A DNA stretch of 64,000 nt from Nakamurella leprariae. GTDB lineage: Bacteria; Actinomycetota; Actinomycetes; Mycobacteriales; Nakamurellaceae. The stretch's first letter is position 1. Every line of letters begins with the position of its first letter. The translations under genes were made by a program, and so were the position numbers. The stretch covers positions 124,001 to 188,000 of the forward strand of contig NZ_JAERWK010000001.1 in the NCBI RefSeq assembly GCF_016918035.1, read 5' to 3'. A model generated the notes under the pieces. It saw only the letters and a program-made list of their open reading frames with translations, had not been told where the DNA came from and made no database searches. Of this stretch, positions 34,090-42,435 are shown one piece after another.

Positions 34090-35877
34090 TCAGGCGTTGG
34101 TCGCGGGCTCCGCGGCAGCGGCGACCTCGGCGGCACCGGTGGAGTCGTTCGGACCGGCGGTCCCGCCCTCGGTGGCGGCATTGCCGGAGCCGCCGCGGGT
34201 GCGGCGGCGGGCCCGGCGGCGCTTCGGGGCCGGACCGGTCTCGTCGGTCGGCGTTTCCGGGCCGGGACCGGTCTCCTTGGCGGCGTGCTCGGTGGCCTTG
34301 CCGCCAGCCGTGGTGGTGTCGGCGGGACGGCCGCTGCGGGTCCGGGTCCGGGTCCGCCGCGAGCGACCCTCGCCGGCTGGCTTGTCGGCAGGTCCGGCGG
34401 CGTCGGCCGACCGGCCGTCACGCCGTCCGGACGGGGCCTTCTGCCGTTTGCCGGTCTCGCCGAGATCCTCGACCGCCTCCGCGGACAGGCCCTCACGGGT
34501 CCGCTGCGCCCGCGGCAACCGGCCGGTCACGCCCTCCGGGATGTCCAGGTCGGTGAACAGGTGCTTCGAGGTCGAGTAGGTCTCGGCCGGGTCGGCCGCA
34601 TCGAGGCCGAGGGCGTCGTTGATCAGCTTCCACCGCGGGATGTCGTCCCAGTCGATGAACGAGACCGCGACGCCGGTCCGACCGGCGCGGCCGGTGCGGC
34701 CGATGCGGTGCACGTAGGTCTTGTCGTCCTCGGGGCACTGGAAATTGACCACGTGGGTGACGCCCTCGACGTCGATGCCGCGGGCCGCGACGTCGGTGGC
34801 GACCAGGACGTCGACCTTGCCGCTCCGGAACGCCCGCAGGGCCTGCTCCCGCGCGCCCTGGCCGAGGTCACCGTGCACGGCGGCGGCGGCGAAGCCACGC
34901 TCGGTCAGCTCGTCGGCCACCTTGGCGGCGGTCCGCTTGGTACGGGTGAAGACCATGGTCAGCCCGCGGTCCCGCGCCTGCAGCACCCGGGCCAGCATCT
35001 CCACCTTGTCCAGCGCGTGCGCGCGGTAGATGAACTGGGTGGTCGTGCGGTGGGTGGCGCCCTCGGCGGGCATCTCGGCCCGGATGTGGGTGGGCTGGCG
35101 CATGAAGCTGCGGGCCAGCGTGATGATCGGCCCCGGCATGGTCGCCGAGAACAGCATGGTCTGCTTCTGGTCGGGCACCATGCCGAGCACCCGCTCGATG
35201 TCCGGCAGGAAGCCCAGGTCGAGCATCTCGTCGGCCTCGTCCAGGACCAGCACCTGCACGGCGCCGAGCTGCAGCGAACCGCTGTTGGCCAGGTCGAGCA
35301 ATCGGCCCGGGGTGCCGACCACCACGTCGACGCCGGCGTTCAACGCGGCGATCTGCGGTTCGTAGGCCCGGCCGCCGTAGACGGCGGTGACCTTGAGGTC
35401 CAGGTGATTGGCCGCGTCGTGCAGGTCACGGGTGACCTGCACGCACAGTTCACGGGTGGGCACCATGACCAGGCCGCGGGGCGCGCGACCGCCGGCCGGC
35501 CGGCCGTCCTCGCCGGCCGGGGTGGTGGCGACGAGCCGCTGCAGCAGCGGGACGCCGAACCCCAGGGTCTTGCCCATGCCGGTGCGGGCCTGGCCGATCA
35601 GGTCGCCGCCGCCGAGGGCGATCGGCAGGGTCAGGGCCTGGATGGCGAAGGTGCGCTCGATGCCGGCGCTGTGCAGCGAGCGGACGATCGGCTCCAGGAC
35701 GCCGAGCTCGGCGAACGTGGGCGACTCCGGCTCGACCGGGGCGTCGGCCTGCAGCGGATGCGAGGCGGTGGCGTCCTCGGGGGCGATCGCCGACTCCTCG
35801 ATCAGCTCCACATCGGTGCTGGTGACGGCGGGCTGCTCGGCCGGCTGGACGTCGGCCTCGGGGTGTGCGTGGGTCAT
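34090..35877 (-). CDS. rhlE: DEAD-box RNA helicase RhlE
   Basis: 595 residues from the ATG at 35877 (GAGGAAGG about 14 nt upstream). The N-terminal acidic tail is followed by the Q motif (F-A-E-L-G), A-R-T-G-M-G-K-T, P-T-R-E-L, T-P-G-R, D-E-A-D, S-A-T and H-R-I-G-R-T-G-R-A-G-R. The C-terminal 170 residues are highly basic with clusters such as R-R-R-A-R-R-R-T-R-G, typical of RNA-binding tails. Mycobacterial RhlE (Rv3211) functions in RNA decay and ribosome assembly. The 1.8-kb gene sits between its usual neighbours. Confidence 0.93.
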   Translation of the reverse strand: MTHAHPEADVQPAEQPAVTSTDVELIEESAIAPEDATASHPLQADAPVEPESPTFAELGVLEPIVRSLHSAGIERTFAIQALTLPIALGGGDLIGQARTGMGKTLGFGVPLLQRLVATTPAGEDGRPAGGRAPRGLVMVPTRELCVQVTRDLHDAANHLDLKVTAVYGGRAYEPQIAALNAGVDVVVGTPGRLLDLANSGSLQLGAVQVLVLDEADEMLDLGFLPDIERVLGMVPDQKQTMLFSATMPGPIITLARSFMRQPTHIRAEMPAEGATHRTTTQFIYRAHALDKVEMLARVLQARDRGLTMVFTRTKRTAAKVADELTERGFAAAAVHGDLGQGAREQALRAFRSGKVDVLVATDVAARGIDVEGVTHVVNFQCPEDDKTYVHRIGRTGRAGRTGVAVSFIDWDDIPRWKLINDALGLDAADPAETYSTSKHLFTDLDIPEGVTGRLPRAQRTREGLSAEAVEDLGETGKRQKAPSGRRDGRSADAAGPADKPAGEGRSRRTRTRTRSGRPADTTTAGGKATEHAAKETGPGPETPTDETGPAPKRRRARRRTRGGSGNAATEGGTAGPNDSTGAAEVAAAAEPATNA

Positions 35878-36289
35878 GTGGGGTCGTGCCTTCCTCGACG
35901 TTCGCGCGCGTTCTCGCGAGGGCGAGCGGGTGAAGGAGCGACCCGGGCCGGTCGGCCGGCGTGCCTGCTGCCGCACCGGACTCCGGGAGGGAGTGGCCGG
36001 CGGGCGACGCGCGCACAGAGTTGATCTGCTGGTGCAGGAACCGAGCGGTCCGACGTCGTGATCCGACTCGCCCTGATCAGACATCCTGATCAGACGCGGA
36101 CACCCTGCGTTCTCCAGCATGGTACGTGCTCGACCGGCGCGACCGGGCTGACCACGAGGAACGACACGATGTGACATCCGTCGGCCCGTCCGGGCGCGGT
36201 CATCCGGCGGCGCGCGCACCCGCGGTGGCCCGGCCGCCAGCCGGACCGGGCACAATCGCAGGGTTCCGGCGTGAGGAGAACCGACCAGG
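35878..36289. other. 412-nt divergent intergenic region with repeated palindrome
   Basis: It separates rhlE (leftward) from the ferritin-like gene (rightward). CACAAT at 36251-36256 is a likely -10 for the rightward gene, followed by an AGGAGA ribosome-binding site. The palindrome CTGATCAG occurs twice, in direct repeats CCTGATCAGAC at 36072-36082 and 36085-36095, 13 bp apart. On the rhlE side this could be an operator or part of a leader longer than 200 nt. No RNA family was recognised. Confidence 0.5.
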
Positions 36290-36967
36290 ATGGACGTGCA
36301 GCAGCACGAGGGCGCGAGCACCGCGGTGGCGCACGAGCAGGCGGAGGTCGACCTGCTCGGGGTGCTGGCCTACGGCGAACTGTCCGCGTTCGACCGGATG
36401 GCCTCGGACGCCCGGTACGCCCCGACGATGTCGGGCCGGATCGCGCTGTCCCAGATGGCGGCGGCCGAGATGGGCCACTTCCGGGCGCTGGCCCGCAGCC
36501 TGGCCGACCGCGGCGTGGCCGTCGAGGCGGCCATGGCGCCGTTCACCGGACCGTTCGACGCCTTCCACGACTCCACCGCCCCGCACTCCTGGCTGGAGTC
36601 GCTGGTCAAGGCGCACGTCGGCGACGGTCTGGCCGCCGACTTCTACCGCGAGGTCGCCGAGTGGCTCGACCCGCAGACCCGGGACCTGGTCTTCGAGGTG
36701 CTCGGTGACTCCGGGCATTCCGCCTTCGCGGTGCGCGAGGTGCGCAAGGCGTGCGCCGCCGACCCGCGCATCGCCGGCCCCCTGGCCCTCTGGGGGCGCC
36801 GGTTGCTCGGCGAGGCGATCACCCAGGCCCAGTACGTGGTGGCGGAGCGGGAGAGTCTGGCCGAGCTGATCATCAGCGGCTCGGGTGACCTGGCCGGCAT
36901 CGCCGCGTTGTTCCGCCGCCTGCAGATGGGTCACACCGAGCGGATGAAGTCACTCGGCCTGGCCTGA
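36290..36967 (+). CDS. Ferritin-like-fold protein (MiaE-like superfamily)
   Basis: 225 residues, all-helical. Carboxylate/histidine pairs expected of a di-iron ferritin-like fold are visible in [16 protein letters not shown], and later H-S-A-F and Q-M-G-H-T-E-R. The homologue Rv3210c lies next to rhlE in M. tuberculosis and is annotated as ferritin-like or related to the tRNA hydroxylase MiaE. Hydroxylation of tRNA is not supported by anything else here, so the substrate is open. The stop overlaps the convergent peptidase gene by 18 nt. Confidence 0.85.
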   Translation: MDVQQHEGASTAVAHEQAEVDLLGVLAYGELSAFDRMASDARYAPTMSGRIALSQMAAAEMGHFRALARSLADRGVAVEAAMAPFTGPFDAFHDSTAPHSWLESLVKAHVGDGLAADFYREVAEWLDPQTRDLVFEVLGDSGHSAFAVREVRKACAADPRIAGPLALWGRRLLGEAITQAQYVVAERESLAELIISGSGDLAGIAALFRRLQMGHTERMKSLGLA

Positions 36968-39091
36968 GTCCCCGGTCCGCAGCGGCAACCGCGGCACCCC
37001 CGGCGGCTCGAATCCGAGCACCTGACCGGCGAACGACAGTTCGGCCTCCAGCGCGGTGACCCGGGCCGCCGCCGCCCGGAAACCGTGGCTCTCCTGCGGG
37101 AAGAGCACGAGCGCGTGCGGCACCCCGCGGGCGGCGCAGGCGTCGGCGAACACCTGCGCCTGCTCCGGAGGCACCACGGGGTCCAGCCCGCCCTGCAGCA
37201 GCAGCACCGGGGTGCGCAGCGTGCCCGCCGCAGTGAGCGGCGACCGGTCGACCCACACCTGCCGGTCGGGACCCAGCAGGGACTCCAGGTACCGGGACTC
37301 GAAGTCGTGGGTGTGCTCGCCCAGAGCGACCAGGTCGGCGATGCCGTAGGACGACATGCCACCGGCGAACGGGTGGTCGGGACGGGTCACCGTGCCCAGC
37401 ACGGTCAGGCCACCGGCCGATCCGCCGGCGATCAGCGCCGCGCCGATGGTGCCGTCGGCCAGCAGGGCCCGGGCCACGGCGATCGCGTCGTCGATGTCCG
37501 CGCCGGCCCACCGGCCGCGGAGCGCGTCCCGGTACTCCCGGCCGTAGCCGGTGGAACCGCGGTGGTCGACCCCGACCACGGTGAAGCCGCGACTGGTGAA
37601 GTACGCGGTGCGGGCCGACCGGACCCGAGGCCACTGGGCGGTCGGGCCGCCGTGGATCTCCAGGACCGCGGGTGAGGTGCCGGGAGCGGCGGTGTGGTGC
37701 GGGTTGGTCGGCGGGTGGATCACCACGTGCACGCCGTCGACGGTCCGGGTGATTGCCTCGGGGATCCAGGCCGCGTCGAGCTCGGTGTCGGTCGCCCGGC
37801 GCAGCACCTGCGGCGCACCGAGCTGCCCGGGCGGCAGGTGCACCACCGATGTCGCGATCCGGTCGCCGCCGACGACCGCGGCGACCGACCCGTCCGGACC
37901 GATCTGCAGGTCGCCGCACCAGGACCACCGCTCGTCCACCGGGACCGGTTCGGTGCTGTCCGCGGCCAGCACGCCGAGCCGGCCGGCCGGGACGGTGATG
38001 ACGGTGCCGTCCGGCAGTCGGCCCCACGAGCCGTGCCCGAGCTGCCACTGCGGCCCGGTGAAGTCGGCTGGATGGTCGGTGAGCGGGGTGGCGGTGCCGG
38101 CGTGCGGGTCGACCAGCGTCGGACGCCAGAAGCCGGTCGCGTCGCTCTGCGCCACGATGAGCACCCGGGCGTCGTTCGACGGGACGAACCGTGGCTCGAC
38201 CACGCTGACGTTCGGGCCGCCGGCCACCGATCGCGCTCCGGTCGCGCGCCCTCCGGGACCCATCTCGGCCAGGTGCAGGACGGTGCCGTCCCATGGCATG
38301 GCGGGGTGGTTCCAGGAGATCCACACCAGTTCGCGGCCGTCCGGGCTGAGCTGCGGGGAAGCCAGGAAGTCTGCGGTCGGGACGTCCCGCAGCACGTCCT
38401 CGACGAGGTCGGCGTCGAGCGCGCCGCGCCCGTCCACCGGGATGCCGACGACCGTCCGGGTGATGCGGGGCCGTTCCTCCGCGGCCGGGAGGTGCCGTTC
38501 GCACACGGCCAGCAGCCGGGACCGCTGTGGGTCCCAGCTGAAGTCGCCGTACCGGACGCCGGCCGGCTCGTCGGGAGACGGGGTCAGCGGACGGGGCGCC
38601 GCGTCCGGCTGCAGCGGGTCGAGCAGGTACAGACGCTGGTCGGTGAACTCCACGAACGCCAGCAGCGGGACCTCGTCGGTCGGGTCGGTCGAGTCGGCCG
38701 GCGACCGGGGCACCGGGATCCAGGACACCCCGCCGTACTCGTGCACCCGGGTGCGGGCGTTCCACGGTGCGGGCAGCAGGTCGACCACGGGCGGCTCCCC
38801 GTCGGCGCCGGCCCGGCACACCACCACCCGGCCACCCTCGGACGGCCGGCCCTCGGACCACCACACCTGCTCACCGGCGAACCGCACCGCTTCGAGTGAC
38901 CGGCCGGCGGCGACGGCGTCCTCGGCGGTGAGCGGGGAGGGCCAGGCACCCGGAGGAGTCGCGGGAGCGAGGGACGAGCGATCGCGGGCTCCGACCATCG
39001 GATCCGGAGGAGTCGCGGGAGCGAGGGACGAGCGATCGCGGGCTCCGACCATCGGATCCGGAGCAGTCGCGGCAGCGAGGGACGACGTCAT
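36950..39091 (-). CDS. S9 family prolyl-oligopeptidase-like serine peptidase
   Basis: 713 residues. A seven-bladed propeller-like N-terminal region is followed by an alpha/beta hydrolase domain with the nucleophile G-G-S-A-G-G (Ser near residue 556), Asp in G-G-L-D-P-V-V (near 634) and His in E-S-H-G-F (near 668). No signal peptide is seen, so it is probably cytoplasmic. The first 55 residues consist of tandem repeats of an 18-residue unit, encoded by a 54-bp DNA repeat, ahead of the recognisable start of the family (near W-P-S-P-L-T-A-E-D). The real start may be inside the repeat; ATG 39091 gives the longest reading. Confidence 0.88.
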   Translation of the reverse strand: MTSSLAAATAPDPMVGARDRSSLAPATPPDPMVGARDRSSLAPATPPGAWPSPLTAEDAVAAGRSLEAVRFAGEQVWWSEGRPSEGGRVVVCRAGADGEPPVVDLLPAPWNARTRVHEYGGVSWIPVPRSPADSTDPTDEVPLLAFVEFTDQRLYLLDPLQPDAAPRPLTPSPDEPAGVRYGDFSWDPQRSRLLAVCERHLPAAEERPRITRTVVGIPVDGRGALDADLVEDVLRDVPTADFLASPQLSPDGRELVWISWNHPAMPWDGTVLHLAEMGPGGRATGARSVAGGPNVSVVEPRFVPSNDARVLIVAQSDATGFWRPTLVDPHAGTATPLTDHPADFTGPQWQLGHGSWGRLPDGTVITVPAGRLGVLAADSTEPVPVDERWSWCGDLQIGPDGSVAAVVGGDRIATSVVHLPPGQLGAPQVLRRATDTELDAAWIPEAITRTVDGVHVVIHPPTNPHHTAAPGTSPAVLEIHGGPTAQWPRVRSARTAYFTSRGFTVVGVDHRGSTGYGREYRDALRGRWAGADIDDAIAVARALLADGTIGAALIAGGSAGGLTVLGTVTRPDHPFAGGMSSYGIADLVALGEHTHDFESRYLESLLGPDRQVWVDRSPLTAAGTLRTPVLLLQGGLDPVVPPEQAQVFADACAARGVPHALVLFPQESHGFRAAAARVTALEAELSFAGQVLGFEPPGVPRLPLRTGDSGQAE
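38951..39087 (-). repeat. 54-bp tandem repeat at the peptidase start
   Basis: Two near-perfect copies starting at 38951 and 39005 and a diverged third from 39059, period 54 bp (18 codons). Each unit carries a GCGATCGC palindrome and, on the coding strand, an in-frame ATG. The unit is more conserved at the DNA level than a coding linker would need, which suggests recent duplication. Confidence 0.85.
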
Positions 39092-39139
39092 CGGCGGATC
39101 GTCGCACGCGCTCCTCCACGCGTCGGGGCTGACCTGGCG

Positions 39140-40003
39140 TCAGCGCACCTGTTCCCGGGTGCACCACCAGGTCGAGCGACCACCGACGGTGCCGTGTTCC
39201 ATCGCCGCCCGGCAGCGCGGGCAGCGGCCGCCTTTGACCCGGGCCGGGATGACCCGGCCGGTGTGCACCCCGCCCTGCGCGATGGCGTCGTCCAGCGCGC
39301 CCTTGAGGCTGCGGTGGAGCCGGTCCATCGCCGGGTCGTCGAGCTCGCTCACCGGGGTCGCGGGGTGGATCTTCGCCCGCCACAGCGCCTCGTCGGCCAG
39401 CAGGTTGCCGACGCCCGCCAGCACCGACTGGTCGAGCAGCCGTGCCTTCACCGGAGCGGTGGAGCGGCCCATCCGGTCGCGGAACCGGGCCCGCGGCAGT
39501 CCCAGGGCGTCCGGGCCCAGCCCGTCGACGGCCGGGTCCAGCCGCACCCGGCCGAGGCGCCGCTTGTCGAACAGCGCCAGCGTCCCGCCGTCGGCGAAGC
39601 GGAGCACGAAGCGGTCCCACTCGGGCTTGTGCGGCCCGGCGGCGCGCGAGGCCGCGCCGTAGGGGCCGTCGTCGACCGTCGGCCGCGCCGTGGGGTTCGG
39701 ATCGCCGTCCAGGAACACCGAGCCGTCGGCGTCCCGGACGACCAGCACGCCGCCCATCCCGAGATGGATCCCCAGGTCCGGGCCGTCCGTGTCGGTTCCG
39801 TTCGGCGAGGTGGTGAGCCACATGGACTTGCCGCGACGGTGGGCCGCAGTCAGGGTCCGGCCGGTCAGCGCGCTGCGCAGCTCGCCGGGGCGGTGCGGTC
39901 GGGTGACGAACTCGTCGCGGTCGTCGACGTCGACGATGGTGCGGTCCAGGGCGTGGTCGGCCAGCAACCGTCGGGCCCGCTCGACCTCGGGCAGTTCCGG
40001 CAC
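39140..40003 (-). CDS. Fpg/Nei family DNA glycosylase
   Basis: 287 residues from a GTG at 40003; translation begins P-E-L-P-E-V-E, the catalytic N-terminus with Pro2 and Glu3. Also present are G-K (Lys59-like) in H-R-R-G-K-S-M-W, the H2TH helix with G-V-G-N-L-L-A-D-E-A-L-W, and a C-terminal zinc-finger region. That finger reads C-P-R-C ... W-W-C-T-R-E-Q, so the fourth Cys is replaced by Glu. The enzyme would excise oxidised bases by beta/delta elimination. It directly follows the MOSC gene on the same strand (1-nt spacing). Confidence 0.93.
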   Translation of the reverse strand: MPELPEVERARRLLADHALDRTIVDVDDRDEFVTRPHRPGELRSALTGRTLTAAHRRGKSMWLTTSPNGTDTDGPDLGIHLGMGGVLVVRDADGSVFLDGDPNPTARPTVDDGPYGAASRAAGPHKPEWDRFVLRFADGGTLALFDKRRLGRVRLDPAVDGLGPDALGLPRARFRDRMGRSTAPVKARLLDQSVLAGVGNLLADEALWRAKIHPATPVSELDDPAMDRLHRSLKGALDDAIAQGGVHTGRVIPARVKGGRCPRCRAAMEHGTVGGRSTWWCTREQVR

Positions 40004-40004
40004 G

Positions 40005-40712
40005 TCAGGACGCCCGATCCGGGGCAGAGAGCTTGGCCAGCACCTTGATCCGGGTCGCCGGGGACAGCTGCGGCGCGGTGGCCAGTTCGGGAAGCAGGTC
40101 GGGCCGGTCCATCTGGGCGCGGAACGCGGTACGGACGGTGACGCCGTGGTCGGGTCGGGACAGCACGGTGATGGCGTCGCCGGCGCGGACCGACCCAGGG
40201 GTCAGCACGCGCAGGTACGCCCCGGGCGCGCCCCGTTCGGTGAAGCGGCGTACCCAGGCCCGCTCGGCCAGGAAGTCGGCGAAGGTCCGGCACGGGATCC
40301 GCACGTCGCTGATCTCCAGCTCGAGCGTCCGACCGACCTGCCACCGTTCGCCGATCAGGCAGTCGTTCACGTCGAGACCGGCGGTGGTGAGGTTCTCGCC
40401 GAACCCGCCGTCGCTCAGCGGGCGGCCGAGCTCGCGCTGCCAGACGTCCAGGTCCTCCCGGGCGTACGCGTACACCGCCTGGTCGTCGCCGCCGTGGTGC
40501 GCCAGGTCGCAGATGGTGTCCCCGGCGAGTCCGCCCAAGCCCACTCCGCGCGGCCCGGGGGCGCGCACGCCCACCGGCCCGTCCACCGGCCGCTTGTCGA
40601 TCCCGGTGACCCGGCCGCGCGACCCGACCGTGCTCGCCGCGCCGACGTTCACCGACCGGACGACTGCCGGGCCGTCGAAGGTCGGGAGGAAGGGGTCCAG
40701 CATCTCGGACAT
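40005..40712 (-). CDS. MOSC-domain protein
   Basis: 235 residues from the ATG at 40712, 7 nt after TACCGT, so probably leaderless. Matches the MOSC fold, with G-G-D-D-Q-A-V-Y-A-Y-A, G-E-N-L-T-T-A-G-L-D and I-P-C-R-T-F, where the Cys aligns with the MOSC Mo-cofactor-sulfur-binding Cys. YiiM-like MOSC proteins reduce or detoxify hydroxylated purines such as 6-hydroxylaminopurine. The pairing with an oxidised-base glycosylase in one operon fits a base-damage role, but this is inference. Confidence 0.88.
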   Translation of the reverse strand: MSEMLDPFLPTFDGPAVVRSVNVGAASTVGSRGRVTGIDKRPVDGPVGVRAPGPRGVGLGGLAGDTICDLAHHGGDDQAVYAYAREDLDVWQRELGRPLSDGGFGENLTTAGLDVNDCLIGERWQVGRTLELEISDVRIPCRTFADFLAERAWVRRFTERGAPGAYLRVLTPGSVRAGDAITVLSRPDHGVTVRTAFRAQMDRPDLLPELATAPQLSPATRIKVLAKLSAPDRAS

Positions 40713-40719
40713 GGATCGC

Positions 40720-40725
40720 ACGGTA
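40720..40725 (-). promoter_or_regulatory. -10-like hexamer, leaderless start of MOSC gene
   Basis: TACCGT (minus strand), then 7 nt, then the ATG at 40712. A 14-bp tandem repeat covers the region where the -35 element should lie. Confidence 0.6.
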
Positions 40726-40728
40726 GTC

Positions 40729-40768
40729 GTCGCGATCTCCCAGTCGCGATCTCCCAGTCGCGATCTCC
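40729..40768. repeat. 14-bp tandem repeat in a promoter
   Basis: CAGTCGCGATCTCC is repeated at 40741-40754 and 40755-40768, with a 12-nt truncated copy at 40729-40740 and a degenerate one after 40769. Confidence 0.8.
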
Positions 40769-40834
40769 CCGGCGCGATCACCGGCGAGACCGGTCCGACG
40801 ACCGGTCCCGTCGGTCTCCCGGCGTCACGCTCAC

Positions 40835-40874
40835 TACCGTCGCGGTCGTGGACGACGACGGAGGACACCGGTGA
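40835..40874 (+). CDS. Leaderless mini-ORF coupled to the HAD gene
   Basis: TACCGT at 40835-40840, 7 nt, then GTG at 40848 opens an 8-codon frame (V-D-D-D-G-G-H-R) whose TGA at 40872-40874 overlaps the GTG start of the HAD gene (GTGA). A GGAGG lies inside it, 6-10 nt before 40871. It looks like a translated leader coupling ribosomes to the HAD start; whether it is made is unknown. The CDS part is 40848-40874. Confidence 0.35.
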
Positions 40875-41557
40875 CGCGCATCGGCACGGTGCTGTGGGAC
40901 ATCGACGGCACCCTGCTGACCGCCGGCTGGGTCGCCGGTGGCGCGTTCCTGGACGCCGTGGAACAGGTCGCAGGTGCCCGGCCGGTGGCGGACGGACTGG
41001 ACTTCGGCGGTCGGATCGACCCGGAGATCGCCGCCGCCCTGCTCGACGCGGTCGGCGCCGACGCGGCGCTGGTCGAGCCGGTGCTGGCCCGGTTCCGGGA
41101 CCTGGCGACCGAGCGGGTGCGCGACTTCGACGCCCACGTCACCCTGTTGCCGGGAGTCCCCGAGCTGGTGGCCCAGCTGGCCGGGGCGGGCGTCACCCAG
41201 ACCGTCGTCACCGGCAACCTCGCGCTGGTGGGCCGGATGAAACTGGCTGCGGCGCAGCTCGACCCGCCGATCGAGCCGGATCTCGGCGGATTCGGCGACG
41301 ACGGCCGGGACCGGCTGGAGGTGGCGGCTGCGGCGTTGCGGCGGCTGGCCGACGCGGGGCGACCGCACTCGCTGCGGGACTGCTGGATCGTCGGCGACAC
41401 GCCCCGCGACCTGACCTGCGCCCGCCTGCTGGGCGTGCGCTGCGCGTTGGTCGGCACCGGCCGCCGTCCGGCGGCGTCGATGGCCGAGCTCGGCGCCGAC
41501 CTGCTGCTGGACGACCTGCAGGACACCGAGGTGCTGCTGCGGCTGTGGGAGCTGTGA
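40871..41557 (+). CDS. HAD-superfamily phosphatase
   Basis: 228 residues. HAD motif I D-I-D-G-T-L-L (second Asp acid/base) at residues 10-16, motif II T-G-N, a Lys in R-M-K-L and motif IV G-D-T-P-R-D. The cap domain is helical (C1 type). Belongs to the phosphoglycolate phosphatase-like group; substrate unknown. The GTG at 40871 is preceded by GGAGG and overlaps the end of a mini-ORF. Followed 13 nt later by the fructosamine kinase-like gene. Confidence 0.9.
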   Translation: MTRIGTVLWDIDGTLLTAGWVAGGAFLDAVEQVAGARPVADGLDFGGRIDPEIAAALLDAVGADAALVEPVLARFRDLATERVRDFDAHVTLLPGVPELVAQLAGAGVTQTVVTGNLALVGRMKLAAAQLDPPIEPDLGGFGDDGRDRLEVAAAALRRLADAGRPHSLRDCWIVGDTPRDLTCARLLGVRCALVGTGRRPAASMAELGADLLLDDLQDTEVLLRLWEL

Positions 41558-41570
41558 CGGCGGTGACCCG

Positions 41571-42365
41571 ATGAGCAGGGGAGACGGGTACCCGGACGCG
41601 ACCGGCGGCGGCTTCGTCAAGCGGCGCCCCGACGCACCGGACGGGTTCTTCGCGGCCGAGGCCGCGGGACTGGCCTGGCTGGCCGAGGCCGAACCGAACG
41701 GCGGCGCCCGGACGGTGCGCGTACGCGCCGTCGGGACCGGGACGATCACCCTGGAGCGGCTGCGCGAGGTGCCGCCGACCGCGGCGGCGGCCGAGGCGTT
41801 CGGGACCGCGCTGGCCGTCACCCACGCCGCCGGCGCCGCGGCGTTCGGGGCGCCGCCGCCCGGGTGGCAGGGCGACGCGTGGATCGGTCGGCAGGTGTCG
41901 CCCATGCGGTCGTTCGAGGCGTGGGGTGCGTCCTTCGCCGACCTGCGGGTGTTGCCCTACGCCCGGCGCGCCGCCGAGATCGGCCACCTCGGCGCGGACG
42001 GACTCCGGGCGGTGGAACGGGTCGCCGACCGGTTGCACGCCGGCGACTTCGACGACGACCGCCCGCCGGCCCGGATCCACGGCGACCTCTGGGGCGGCAA
42101 CGTGCTGTTCACCGCGGACGGCGTCGTGGTGATCGACCCGGCTGCACACGGCGGCCACGGGCAGACCGACCTGGCCATGCTGGAACTGTTCGGCGCGCCG
42201 CAGCTCGCGCGGATCCAGGCCGCGTACGCCGAGGCCGCGGACCTGCCGGCCGACTGGCCGGAGCGCACCGGCCTGCACCAGCTCCACCCGTTGCTGGTCC
42301 ACGCCGTGTCCCACGGGCCGTCCTACGGCCGGCACGCCGACCAGGTCGCCCGCCGCTACCGATGA
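41571..42365 (+). CDS. Fructosamine kinase family protein
   Basis: 264 residues with a kinase-like fold: the catalytic loop I-H-G-D-L-W-G-G-N-V-L-F, the Mg-binding D-P-A-A-H-G-G-H and the C-terminal E-R-x-G-L-H-Q-L-H-P-L-L-V-H, all diagnostic of the FN3K family. These enzymes phosphorylate fructosamines or ribulosamines on glycated proteins, which then fall apart (protein deglycation). It follows the HAD phosphatase gene on the same strand, so sugar-phosphate metabolism may link them. Confidence 0.92.
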   Translation: MSRGDGYPDATGGGFVKRRPDAPDGFFAAEAAGLAWLAEAEPNGGARTVRVRAVGTGTITLERLREVPPTAAAAEAFGTALAVTHAAGAAAFGAPPPGWQGDAWIGRQVSPMRSFEAWGASFADLRVLPYARRAAEIGHLGADGLRAVERVADRLHAGDFDDDRPPARIHGDLWGGNVLFTADGVVVIDPAAHGGHGQTDLAMLELFGAPQLARIQAAYAEAADLPADWPERTGLHQLHPLLVHAVSHGPSYGRHADQVARRYR

Positions 42366-42423
42366 TCCCGACCGCGGGCGCTGCACCGGATCGGCGCCGG
42401 GGTTCCAGGACGGCGGCCACTGC

Positions 42424-42429
42424 CACCAT
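42424..42429 (+). promoter_or_regulatory. -10-like hexamer, leaderless start
   Basis: CACCAT, then 6 nt, then the GTG at 42436. Confidence 0.5.
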
Positions 42430-42435
42430 GGACGG

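Noticed and set aside
36290-36967. tRNA hydroxylase MiaE
   Set aside because: Only the ferritin-like fold is supported; no miaB or related modification gene is in the window, so the enzyme name was not given.
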